A stretch of 64,000 nucleotides of DNA from NCBI RefSeq assembly GCF_024228315.1, contig NZ_CP100454.1:3472001-3536000 (forward strand), in the 5' to 3' direction. A model generated the notes under the pieces. That model had not been told where the DNA came from and did not search any database. It saw only the letters and a program-made list of their open reading frames with translations. Below, piece after piece: positions 18,924 through 27,316 of this stretch. The position numbers and the translations under genes were made by a program. The DNA comes from Halomarina pelagica (lineage in GTDB: Archaea > Halobacteriota > Halobacteria > Halobacteriales > Haloarculaceae). The first letter of the stretch is position 1. Each line of letters begins with the position of its first letter.

Positions 18924-19205
18924 ATGGTCGGCTGGTTGGACGTCGCCCGCGTCGCGACCGCGGTGAACGTCGGACTACTCCTCAGCTTCGCCTACGTCTG
19001 GGGACGCAACCACCTCGAGTTCCGAACCAGACAGACCTTCGGCCTGCTCGTGTTCGCCTGCTGTCTGCTCGCGGCCAACGTCCTCGCGTTCTACTACGTC
19101 GGCGTCCAGACCGCCCTGCCGCCGTCCGCGGTTCGCGCCGTCGGTGCCCTCCAGTTCCTGCAGGCGGTGGGACTGCTCGCGCTCGCCTGGGTGACGTGGA
19201 ACTGA
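18924..19205 (+). CDS. Small three-TM membrane protein paired with the HTH gene
   Basis: 93 residues with helices at about 9-26, 37-59 and 70-91. It starts MVGWLDVARVATAVNVGLLL and ends in LAWVTWN. The length and three-helix layout fit the membrane partner of ArsR-like regulators in haloarchaea. No catalytic residue is visible. Confidence 0.75.
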   Translation: MVGWLDVARVATAVNVGLLLSFAYVWGRNHLEFRTRQTFGLLVFACCLLAANVLAFYYVGVQTALPPSAVRAVGALQFLQAVGLLALAWVTWN

Positions 19206-19266
19206 CGACCTCCCCGGTCCGACGCGAGCGACGCCGCTAAGGCCGGGCGCTCCCTCCTCTCCGGTG

Positions 19267-19572
19267 ATGAGCGTCGAACAGGTAGACGAGGAGGAACTCA
19301 GAGAGCGCATCTCTCGGTTCATGATGCGCAACTTCCCGCAGATCCAGATGCACGGCGGGAGCGCCGCGATCCAGGACCTCGACGTCGAGGCACGGAGCGT
19401 CACCATCGCCCTCGGCGGGGCCTGCAGCGGCTGTGGCATCTCGCCCATGACCGTACAGGCGCTGAAGACGCGCATGGTCCAGGAGATACCCGAGATCGAC
19501 ACGGTACACGCGGAGACGGGCCTCGGTTCGGACGCGCCGTTCGGCTACGACCCCGACGACGTGCCGTTCTGA
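19267..19572 (+). CDS. NifU-like Fe-S scaffold/carrier (NFU domain)
   Basis: 101 residues. The NFU signature GGACSGCGISPMTVQALK carries the CxxC that binds a bridging Fe-S cluster; MHGGSAAIQDLDV is the preceding strand pair. Known role: delivery of Fe-S clusters to apo-proteins. A GTG three bases upstream is an alternative start, but ATG at 19267 is preferred. Confidence 0.93.
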   Translation: MSVEQVDEEELRERISRFMMRNFPQIQMHGGSAAIQDLDVEARSVTIALGGACSGCGISPMTVQALKTRMVQEIPEIDTVHAETGLGSDAPFGYDPDDVPF

Positions 19573-19758
19573 CCCGCCCCCGGACTGAACGCGCCCGTCG
19601 GTGTCGCGACGACGGGACGAACGTCACGAAGCGGACGCCACGTTCCGATCGGTACGACCGCACCGCCGATCGGTCTGGCGGCCGGTTCCGCGTGCGGTCG
19701 GTCGTCCGACTCGATCGGAACACACACCTAGAAGAGCCGTCGCCGGTAATCCCGTCGC

Positions 19759-20703
19759 ATGAACGAGACGCGACGCCGGGTGCTCGACGCGCTCGCTGAC
19801 GGCCCCGTCTCGGGGCCGGCGCTGGCCGACGACCTCGGCGTCTCCCGGGCCGCCGTCTGGAAGCACGTGGAGGCGCTCCGCGAGGCGGGATTCGACGTCG
19901 AGAGCGACGAGGCGGGGTACCGCCTCGCCGGCGTCCCCGACTCGGGCTCCGAGGCGCTCGAATTCGGCCTCGATGCCCCGTTCACCGTCGAACACCACGC
20001 GAGCATCGACAGCACCAACCGCCGCGCCCGGGAACTCGCCGAGTCGGGCGCGGGCGACGTGGTGGTCGTCGCCGACGCGCAGACCGGCGGGCGCGGCCGC
20101 CTCGACCGCGACTGGGACTCCCCGCCCGGCGGCGTCTACCTGAGCGCCGTCTGCCGGCCGGACCTCCCCATGGCACGCGCGCCGCTGTACACGCTCGCCG
20201 CCGCCGTCGCCACGGCCCGCGCGGCCCGCGAGGCGGGCGTCGACGCCCGCATCAAGTGGCCCAACGACGTGCTCGTCCCGGACGAGGCGGGTGGAGCGCG
20301 GAAGCTCGCGGGGATCCTCACGGAGGCCCGGGGCGAGACCGACCGCGTCGAGTGGCTCGTCGTCGGCGTCGGCGTCAACGTCGAGGCGACCCGGGAGGAC
20401 CTCCCGGCGGGGGCGACGAGCCTCCGGGCCGAGGGAGGAGCGGTGAACCGCCGGGAGTTCGTCCAGCGTCTGCTCGCCGAGTTCGACGACCTGCGGGACG
20501 ACCTCGACGCGGTCCTGCCCGCGTGGCGCGAGTCGGCGCTCACGCTCGGCCAGCGCGTCCGGGTCGAGACGCCCGGCGGCGAGATCGTCGGGCGGGCGGT
20601 CGACGTCGAGTCCCCCGGAACGCTCCTCGTGGAGACCGGCGACGGCCCGGTGCGGGTCACCGCCGGCGACTGCGAGCACCTGCGACCGGTCGACGACGCC
20701 TGA
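19759..20703 (+). CDS. birA: Biotin-protein ligase with N-terminal DNA-binding domain
   Basis: 314 residues. An HTH lies at about 1-58 (VSGPALADDLGVSRAAVWKH). The catalytic domain has GRGRLDRDW at 111-119 (biotin/AMP loop) and KWPNDV at 166-171 (lysine that contacts biotinyl-AMP). The C-terminal SH3-like domain ends in GDCEHLRPV. It attaches biotin to the carrier domain encoded at 14957. As in bifunctional BirA it may also repress biotin-related promoters; the inverted repeat at 14929-14947 is a candidate site. Confidence 0.95.
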   Translation: MNETRRRVLDALADGPVSGPALADDLGVSRAAVWKHVEALREAGFDVESDEAGYRLAGVPDSGSEALEFGLDAPFTVEHHASIDSTNRRARELAESGAGDVVVVADAQTGGRGRLDRDWDSPPGGVYLSAVCRPDLPMARAPLYTLAAAVATARAAREAGVDARIKWPNDVLVPDEAGGARKLAGILTEARGETDRVEWLVVGVGVNVEATREDLPAGATSLRAEGGAVNRREFVQRLLAEFDDLRDDLDAVLPAWRESALTLGQRVRVETPGGEIVGRAVDVESPGTLLVETGDGPVRVTAGDCEHLRPVDDA

Positions 20704-20716
20704 ACGCTAGCGAACG

Positions 20717-21730
20717 CTAGCCGAGCACGCGCTCCACGTCGCTCGCGCCGGCGCGTCGGACCACCGCTCTGACGGGGTCCCGCGCGCCGGCGAGGTTGTC
20801 CGAGTCGCCGTCGAGGACGAGCAGGCGGGCGTCGCGCCCCGGCTCGACGACGCCGCAGTCGAGTCCCGCGATCTCCGCGCCCGCCGCGGTCGCCATGCGA
20901 AGCACCTCGGGCGCGTCGAGGTCGGTGAGCTTCGCCGCGAACTCCATCTCGCGGAACATCGAGGGGGCGTTCGTCATCACGTTGTCCGTCCCCAGCGCGA
21001 CGGTCGTCCGGTCGAGCAACTCCTCGATCGGCGGGAAGCCGACGTCCGTCACGAGGTTCGACCGGGGGCAGACCACCGCCGGAACCCCCAGCGCCTCGAT
21101 GCGGTCGAGGTGCCGCGCCCGCGAGTGGACGAGGTGGACGAGGAAGTCCGGTTCGAGGTCGAGCGCCGCGTCGATGTCGTCGGGGTCGCGTTCGCCCGCG
21201 TGGATGCCGAACAGCTTCCCCGCCTCCCGGGTCGCCTCGCGCTCGCGCTCGAAGTCGGCGTCGCGAGCGCCGCTCGCGCCGTACCCGTCGGCCGAAGCGA
21301 GCACGTCGGTCGACCCGCGGCCGAAGACGACCGGTTCCAGGTCGATCCCCTCGATCGCCCGTTCGAGCAGGCGGACGCCGGCGACGCCCCCCTCGCGAAA
21401 CTCGAGGAACGCGCCCGTCCCGGCCGCCCGCATGTAGCGGAGCGAGCGGCGCATCCCCTCGATCAGCTCCTCGTCGCTCGCCGCCCGGAGCAGTCGGTGT
21501 TTCAGACCGTCCGGCGGCGCGACGAGTTCGTCCAGCGAGAGGCCCCCGCCGGCCTCCTTGGCGATCGAATCGCCGAGGTGCGTGTGGGCGTTGACGAACG
21601 CCGGGAGGACGACGTCCGTCGACTCGACGCGCGCCTCCTCGACGGCCGCGATGCGGCCCTCCTCGACGATCACTCGTCCCTCGATCGGGTCGAAGTCGCG
21701 TCCCGCGAGTATCGTCCCCTCGATGATCAT
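20717..21730 (-). CDS. Amidohydrolase-superfamily deaminase/chlorohydrolase-like enzyme
   Basis: 337 residues. VNAHTHLGDS places the first metal-binding His pair at about 49 and 51; FGIHAGERD gives the third His, HLVHSRARHLD the fourth, and LGTDNVMTN the metal-binding Asp. The fold is that of cytosine deaminase/atrazine chlorohydrolase-type enzymes acting on a ring amine. The substrate is not predictable. It converges on birA with only 13 bp between the stop codons. Confidence 0.88.
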   Translation of the reverse strand: MIIEGTILAGRDFDPIEGRVIVEEGRIAAVEEARVESTDVVLPAFVNAHTHLGDSIAKEAGGGLSLDELVAPPDGLKHRLLRAASDEELIEGMRRSLRYMRAAGTGAFLEFREGGVAGVRLLERAIEGIDLEPVVFGRGSTDVLASADGYGASGARDADFEREREATREAGKLFGIHAGERDPDDIDAALDLEPDFLVHLVHSRARHLDRIEALGVPAVVCPRSNLVTDVGFPPIEELLDRTTVALGTDNVMTNAPSMFREMEFAAKLTDLDAPEVLRMATAAGAEIAGLDCGVVEPGRDARLLVLDGDSDNLAGARDPVRAVVRRAGASDVERVLG

Positions 21731-21754
21731 AGTCGATAGCGACGGCCGACGCCC

Positions 21755-22981
21755 TTAGTTCTCGCTGAACTCGTCGAGCGTCCGGTGTCGGCCCATGCGA
21801 ACGTCGCTGACCAGCGCGTCGAGGTCGAGCCCTAGGACGCGCTCTGCGGCCCCTCCGACGGCCTCAGTGTGCCGGTGGGGCGCGTAGACGCCGAAGCGCC
21901 ACTGGTCGTGCTGGACGCGCATGAGCGCCTGTACGAGCGTCGACTGGCTCTCGAGTCGGCGGATGGTCCCGTTGACGACGACGCGGCTCGTGGACTCGGG
22001 GATCGAGGGGCGGCCAGGAACGTCGAGGACGACGTGTTCGCGATCGACGCCGGCCGTCTCCGCCACCTCGCGTTCGAGGTCGACGACCTCGTCGTGGGTC
22101 GCGTCGAGCAGCGCGTCGGGAACGCCGTCGAGTTCCGCCCACACCGCCCGCTTGTAGAGGTCGCGTCGGTCGAGTCGGTCGGCGGCGTCGGCGGTCGCCT
22201 CGCAGTCGCGCAGCGCGGCGAACAGGGAGTGGTCGTCGAACCGGCGCAACCGCTCGGCGCTGACGTCGCAGGAGGCGAGCAGGCGATCGACGGCGCGCCG
22301 GAGCATCGCCTTGCTGATGCGCGCGACGTGGTGGCTGTAGACCGTCGGCGTCATCAGGGCGCGGGCGACGAGGAGGCTCTCTGCGGTCTGGACGTTCCCC
22401 TCGGCGAGGACCAGTTCGCCGTCGACGAACCGCAGCTCGCGGACGAGGCGCTCGTGGTCGATGGTGCCGTACGGGACGCCGGTGTGGTGGGCGTCGCGGA
22501 CGAGGTAGTCCATGCGATCGACGTCGAGTTCGCCGGAGACCAGCTGGCCGAGTTCGCCGTCGCCGCGGACGAGGTCGGCCACCTCGACGGGGTCGAGTCC
22601 GTGCTCCTCGAGGATTCGCGCGACCTCGCCGGCCCGGAGCAGGTCGTGGATCTCGTCGTGGTACTTGCCGGTGTGGCGGTGGATGACGCCCTCGATGTTG
22701 TGGCTGTAGGGACCGTGACCGGTGTCGTGCAGGAGGGCGGCCGCCCGGACGCGCTCGGCCTTCACGCCCTCGATGCCGAGGTGCGAGAGCGCCTCGTTCG
22801 CGAGGTGGTAGACGCCGAGGCTGTGCTCGAAGCGGGTGTGGTTCGCGGAGGGGTAGACGAGGGCGACGGTGCCGAGCTGACGGATCCGCCGCAACCGCTG
22901 GACCATCCGGGTGTCGAGGAGGGACTCGGCGACGCCCGACACCTCGATGTGGTCGTGGACGCTGTCCTTGATGGTCGTCAT
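21755..22981 (-). CDS. HD-domain phosphohydrolase (dGTPase/SAMHD1-like)
   Basis: 408 residues. HTRFEHSLGVYHLA supplies the first His, LLHDTGHGPYSHNIE the HD pair (about residues 85-86), and DVDRMDYLVRD the final Asp. These are the metal ligands of dNTP triphosphohydrolases and related HD proteins. The C-terminal half is a divergent auxiliary domain. A TTTTTAACC box (minus strand) about 25 bp upstream of the ATG suits a leaderless transcript; the frame upstream of 22981 is arginine/threonine-rich nonsense. Confidence 0.92.
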   Translation of the reverse strand: MTTIKDSVHDHIEVSGVAESLLDTRMVQRLRRIRQLGTVALVYPSANHTRFEHSLGVYHLANEALSHLGIEGVKAERVRAAALLHDTGHGPYSHNIEGVIHRHTGKYHDEIHDLLRAGEVARILEEHGLDPVEVADLVRGDGELGQLVSGELDVDRMDYLVRDAHHTGVPYGTIDHERLVRELRFVDGELVLAEGNVQTAESLLVARALMTPTVYSHHVARISKAMLRRAVDRLLASCDVSAERLRRFDDHSLFAALRDCEATADAADRLDRRDLYKRAVWAELDGVPDALLDATHDEVVDLEREVAETAGVDREHVVLDVPGRPSIPESTSRVVVNGTIRRLESQSTLVQALMRVQHDQWRFGVYAPHRHTEAVGGAAERVLGLDLDALVSDVRMGRHRTLDEFSEN

Positions 22982-23048
22982 ACGACGGGTTCGTCGTAAT
23001 GGGTTAAAAACCGTCGCCCGGCTGACGTTCCGCTCCCCGCTTCCCCGA

Positions 23049-24665
23049 TCAGAGCAGACCGCCGCCGGACGAACCGCCCGAACCGTCGACGGACCCCGAG
23101 TCGGCCGAATCGCCCGAGCCGTCCGAGTCGCCCGCGTCCGCGGAGTCGTTCCCGTCCCCCGCGAGCGCGCCGCTCGTCGCGTCGGTCGTCTCCTCGACGG
23201 TGTCGGTCGCACCGTTCGCCGCGTCGGACGCGGTCTCCGTCGTCTCGTCTGTGGCGGCGGTCGCCGTCTCCGTCGTCCCGCCGTCGGCGGCGTCCACCGC
23301 TTCCGTTCCGTTCGCGTCGTCGGCAGTCCCCGTCACCCCGTCAGTCGTATCGTCCACCGCCTCCGTGGTCGTCGCGGTCGCCTCGTCCGCCGTCTCCGCG
23401 GTCGTCCCCGTCGCGTCGGCCGCGGCGTCGCCGGCGTCCGCCACGGCGTCGTCGGTCGCGTCCCCCGCCGTCTCGGCCGTCTCGTCGACCGTACCGGTCG
23501 CACCCTCGGTCGCGCCGCCGGTCGCGCCGTCGACCGCGTCCGTCGCGTCGTCGACCGCACCGCTCGCCGCGTCGGTCGTCCCGTCCGTCGCGTCGTCGGC
23601 CGTCCCCGCGGTCTCCTCGACCGTCTCGTCGACGGCGTCGGTCGTCCCGTCGACGGTGTCGTTCACCGCGTTCGTCGTCCCGTCCGCGGCGTCGTCCGCC
23701 GCGTCGGTGGACTCCTCGACCGCGTCCGTGGCCTCGTCGGTCGTCTCGTTCACGGCGTCCGTGGTCCGGTTCGCGGCGTCCCCCGCCGCGTCCGTGGCGT
23801 CGTTCACGACGCCGTCGGTCGTATTCTTGATCGGCCGCGTCACGCGATCGACCGCGTCGTCGACCGGCCGGGTGACGTTCTCGACGCGTCGGGCGACGTC
23901 CCTCACGGGCGTCGTGACGTTCTCGGCAGGGGACGTGACGTTCTCGACAGTCCCGGTGACGCCCTCCACCGGGCCGGGCAGGGTCCGAACCGGTGCGGTC
24001 ACGTCCTCGATCGGGTTCGTGTCGTTCTCGGACGCGCCGGAGCCGGGGAGCTGCGCGGCGAGTTCGAGCGCCTCGTCCGACGGCATCCGGAGCGTGAGCC
24101 GCGACGCCCTCCCCGACCGGAACGAGAGGTCCGTCCCCTCCCCCCTGATCCCCGCCCCGTGCAGGGAGACGCCGATCATCGTCACCTGCAGCGTCTCCGT
24201 CGAGGACGAGAGGAGGTCGAAGCAGATACGGTCGGCCTCGATGCGGTCGGCGGCGATTCGGAACGTCGCTCCCTCGGCCTCGGGCGACTCGACGGTCGAG
24301 CGCGCCGCGACCGACTCGATGACGAGGTTCGCCGCCGTCTGGCGATAGGCGTCGACGGTCACGTCCGACAGCGTCGGCGCGGGCGAACACCCGAGGACGT
24401 CGCTCACCGACGTCGGTGCGCTCGAGTCGCTCGATCCGTCCGCCGCCCCGTCAGTTCCGGCCGCCCCGTTCCCCGACGCCGTGGTCGCTCCGGCGGCGGC
24501 ACCGCCGCTTCCGCCGTCGTCGCTTCCGTCGCTGCCACTGCCCCCGCCACCTCCGGCGTCGATTCCGGACCCTCCGTCGAGCGCGTTCGCGGGGCCGACG
24601 GCGGCCACGAGCAGGCAGGCGACGAGGGCGACCGCGAGGCCGCCGCGAGTGACGTTTCGGAACAC
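23049..24665 (-). CDS. Exported LEA-like repeat protein, Thr/Asp/Ala-rich
   Basis: 538 residues with a Sec-type signal (GGLAVALVACLLVAAVGPANA, cleavage after about residue 28 likely). A Gly/Ser linker and a globular domain (about 85-225, with VTVDAYRQTAANLVIESVA and MIGVSLHGAGIRG) are followed by about 280 residues of degenerate TDAV-D-x-T-D-G/A-T units and an acidic Gly/Ser tail. The repeats resemble LEA or apolipoprotein-like amphipathic repeats, but are very acidic. Several NxT/NxS sequons are present. Role unknown; surface or desiccation/salt-related is only a guess. Confidence 0.8.
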   Translation of the reverse strand: MFRNVTRGGLAVALVACLLVAAVGPANALDGGSGIDAGGGGGSGSDGSDDGGSGGAAAGATTASGNGAAGTDGAADGSSDSSAPTSVSDVLGCSPAPTLSDVTVDAYRQTAANLVIESVAARSTVESPEAEGATFRIAADRIEADRICFDLLSSSTETLQVTMIGVSLHGAGIRGEGTDLSFRSGRASRLTLRMPSDEALELAAQLPGSGASENDTNPIEDVTAPVRTLPGPVEGVTGTVENVTSPAENVTTPVRDVARRVENVTRPVDDAVDRVTRPIKNTTDGVVNDATDAAGDAANRTTDAVNETTDEATDAVEESTDAADDAADGTTNAVNDTVDGTTDAVDETVEETAGTADDATDGTTDAASGAVDDATDAVDGATGGATEGATGTVDETAETAGDATDDAVADAGDAAADATGTTAETADEATATTTEAVDDTTDGVTGTADDANGTEAVDAADGGTTETATAATDETTETASDAANGATDTVEETTDATSGALAGDGNDSADAGDSDGSGDSADSGSVDGSGGSSGGGLL

Positions 24666-24832
24666 GGTCTCGTTGTGCCCAGATAGCGCGTTCCAGCAAG
24701 TCGGTTGTCCGGTGTATTGCCGGTCGTTTATGTTCTCCTTCCGACGGGAGTCACGGACCGAAGGAAGTCGCTCGGCGGGACCTGTTATGTGAGCCAGTAC
24801 AGTAATACTACGCGAGAATATTGTGATTTTAT

Positions 24833-25486
24833 ATGAAGTTTGCGACCGTCACGCTCACGCTCCCGGAGGGTGGCGTCCATCCGGTCGGGGCGGCCATCGC
24901 CGAGCTAGAGGGGGTGCGGCGCGAGGAACTGGTCCACGTCAACGCGCTGTTCGACGGCAACGGCGTGCTGGTCTACCGGCTCTCGGGGGACGTCTCGACG
25001 CTCGGGTCGGCGCTCGACGAGCACCCCGACGCCATCTCGTACGACCTCGTCGACGCTCCCGACGACGATCACTACTGTTACGTCTACGTCAAGCCGGGGC
25101 ACCCCGCCGGGACGCTCATGTACCTCGTCGAGAAGTACGCGCTGATCCTCGATCCGCCCCTCGAGTTCACTCGGGACGGCCGGCTTCGCGTCACCGTCGC
25201 CGGGCGGGCGGAGAAGCTCCGCGAGGCGTTCCAGCAGTTCCCGGACGACGTGGTCATCGACGTCGAGCAGGCCGGCGCGTACGTCCCCGGCCACGCGCAG
25301 TTGCTCACCACGCTGACCGACCGGCAGCGCGAGGTGCTCGAAACCGCCGTCGAACTGGGATACTACGACATCCCCCGTCGGGCGACGCACGCGAGCATCG
25401 CGCGCGAACTGGACTGCGCCTCGAGCACCGTCGACGAACACCTGAGAAAGGCGGAAGCGCGCCTGTTCGGCGCGCTGGTCGGATAG
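24833..25486 (+). CDS. Bat-type HTH regulator
   Basis: 217 residues. The N-terminal about 150 form the sensor-like domain of small Bat regulators (MKFATVTLTLPEGGVHPVG start). The C-terminal bacterio-opsin-activator HTH has LTDRQREVLETAVELGYYDI, PRRATHASIARELDCASSTV and LRKAEARLF. Known of the family: haloarchaeal transcription activators. Signal and targets are unknown; the convergent DUF6114 gene starts right at its stop. Confidence 0.9.
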   Translation: MKFATVTLTLPEGGVHPVGAAIAELEGVRREELVHVNALFDGNGVLVYRLSGDVSTLGSALDEHPDAISYDLVDAPDDDHYCYVYVKPGHPAGTLMYLVEKYALILDPPLEFTRDGRLRVTVAGRAEKLREAFQQFPDDVVIDVEQAGAYVPGHAQLLTTLTDRQREVLETAVELGYYDIPRRATHASIARELDCASSTVDEHLRKAEARLFGALVG

Positions 25487-25879
25487 CTACTCCCCGTCGG
25501 CCGGCGGCTCCCACGCGACGCAGAGCGCCCCGCCCGCGATGCCGACGATCGTCCCGACGACGAAGCCGCCGAGCGCGCCGAAGATGGACGCGATGGCGAT
25601 GAGCATCCCCGCGACGCCGAAGAAGCTCGCGAGCTTCGGCTGGGCGAGCGCGAACACGCCACAGAGGAGGACGAAGACGGTGAAGATGAGGCCGATGTAC
25701 GCGAACTCCACCGGGACGAGCGCGAACTTCAGCGCCAGGTCGAGCGGGATGATGCCGATGATCAGCGCCGAGACGATCAGCAGCACGCCGCCCCAGAACG
25801 GCCGGTCGCGCTTCCACGAGCCGAACTGTCGTCGGTAGCCGTCCGCCCCCACCGTCGGAACGTCGAACCTCGTGCTCAC
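25487..25879 (-). CDS. DUF6114-like membrane protein
   Basis: 130 residues with four hydrophobic helices (about 30-48, 53-72, 78-95, 98-122). SWKRDRPFWGGVLLIVSALI at the N-terminus is the signature I associate with DUF6114. It lies 12 bp downstream of a DUF6230-like gene; the same gene pair is known in actinobacteria. Function unknown. Confidence 0.8.
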   Translation of the reverse strand: MSTRFDVPTVGADGYRRQFGSWKRDRPFWGGVLLIVSALIIGIIPLDLALKFALVPVEFAYIGLIFTVFVLLCGVFALAQPKLASFFGVAGMLIAIASIFGALGGFVVGTIVGIAGGALCVAWEPPADGE

Positions 25880-25891
25880 GTCGTCCTCACC

Positions 25892-26488
25892 TCACTTGGG
25901 GGCGGCGCACTGCCCCTTCGGCAGGTCGCTCGTGTCCTCGGGGTTGACGATCGTCTTCACCGTCGCGCCGTTCAGCGTGATCGAGCGGACGAACTGGCTC
26001 TGGGCCTTGATCCTCCCGTCCTCGATCGTGATGCTGGGCGCGGACAGCGACAGCTGGTTCTTCACCTCGGCGCTCGGCGCACCCGCCTCGATCGTCTGGC
26101 CCTGATCGAACGTCAGGTCCCCGCGGAGGTAGGTGAACTTCTGCGTGAGGCCGTTGAACCGCACCGTCTGGTCGGACGTGATCAGCACCCGGACCGTGTC
26201 GCCGGTCGGCGTCCGGATGTCCTTGTAGAGGTTCAGTCCCTCGATCGTCCCCTTCTCGATCTGGGCGACCGAGGCCGGATACGCCGAGCACTCGCTGTTG
26301 TTCTCCAGCGTCGGATACTGCTGGAACCCCTGTCCGCTCAGTTCGTCGAACGTCACGGTGAACCCTCCGACGCCGGCTGTCGGCACCGCGACCGCGACGC
26401 CGCCCACGACGACGCCCGCGCCCACGCCGAGCAGCAGGAGGTTACCCACCAGGAACACCGCCGCGAACCGTCTCTTGTCGATTGGCAT
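25892..26488 (-). CDS. DUF6230-like protein, single N-terminal TM anchor
   Basis: 198 residues. One hydrophobic helix (about 8-35, FAAVFLVGNLLLLGVGAG) anchors a beta-rich extracytoplasmic domain (FTVTFDELSGQGFQQYPTLE, CSAYPASVAQIEKGTIEGL). DUF6230 family assigned from memory of the pattern and from the DUF6114 partner immediately downstream. Two cysteines (SECSAYP, KGQCAAP) may form a disulfide. Confidence 0.8.
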   Translation of the reverse strand: MPIDKRRFAAVFLVGNLLLLGVGAGVVVGGVAVAVPTAGVGGFTVTFDELSGQGFQQYPTLENNSECSAYPASVAQIEKGTIEGLNLYKDIRTPTGDTVRVLITSDQTVRFNGLTQKFTYLRGDLTFDQGQTIEAGAPSAEVKNQLSLSAPSITIEDGRIKAQSQFVRSITLNGATVKTIVNPEDTSDLPKGQCAAPK

Positions 26489-26645
26489 GGCCTGTCGGTA
26501 CACACCTGCCACCGTCCGTTATCCTTTAGCGCAGGAATATCCGGTTGTTTAAGTCAACATTCGACAGTAGGTGAATTTCATCGAATTGGATTAGATCGGT
26601 GACGCGCCCGGAAGCGGGAGCGATCCTATGGAGGGTGATCGGGCG

Positions 26646-26987
26646 TCAGCGCCAGTCGTCGCGGAGTTCGCCGACGTGGTCGTGTATCGTTCGAAGCATC
26701 GGGCCAACGTCCTCGAATCGGGGGCCTCGACGCATCTCGTTCGCCTCCCTGTCCCACTCGATGAGCCCCGCGTACTCGAGTTTCGGCAGGTGGTTGTGCA
26801 CCAGGTTGATCTCGAGACGATCCGAGTTCCCGTCTCCGACGATCTCCCCTATCGAGACAGTTTCGCCCCCGCCGTCCCGGAAGTCGCGTTCGAGCAGCGC
26901 GATCAGCAATCGACGGCGGGATCTGTCCGACAGAATTTCGAAAACCGTGTCCGTAGATGGCTCCTCGATGGGCGTTCGTTCTGTCAT
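26646..26987 (-). CDS. Winged-helix protein (DUF7344-like)
   Basis: 113 residues from the ATG at 26987. DTVFEILSDRSRRRLLIALL opens a winged-helix fold, followed by IGEIVGDGNSDRLEINLVHN, LPKLEYAGLIEWD and a C-terminal helix. Haloarchaeal chromosomes carry many such paralogues near regulators. No effector domain; probably a DNA-binding regulator. Confidence 0.8.
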   Translation of the reverse strand: MTERTPIEEPSTDTVFEILSDRSRRRLLIALLERDFRDGGGETVSIGEIVGDGNSDRLEINLVHNHLPKLEYAGLIEWDREANEMRRGPRFEDVGPMLRTIHDHVGELRDDWR

Positions 26988-27316
26988 AGAGTGCGAGGGG
27001 GTCCGGACGCCGCCACGACCCCTTCGGTCACCCCCGCGTGAAGGCACGTGACGCGACCAGTTAGAACCCATACGTTAAGTACGGGCCGAGGTCGGGAGAA
27101 CATTCGCCCTAGCATAGTGAACCTCGTGGGAGAGTCGATCTCAATAACTAGGGATCGCCGCGGACCGCCGCTGCCGAGCGGCCGCCATCGCGCCGAACGG
27201 CTCCCCGGCTGTCGATACCGCGGGGTGGACCTGGGAGAGACCGATCGGGAGGGGAACCGGACGTTCGGTGTTCGGTGAGAGTCGTCCCCGTCGGTGACCG
27301 GGGGGCGGGCGACCGA

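Noticed and set aside
23200-24348. Plus-strand frames (Val/Ser-rich) opposite the LEA-like repeat gene
   Set aside because: They mirror the repeats; the minus-strand frame has the signal peptide and globular domain.
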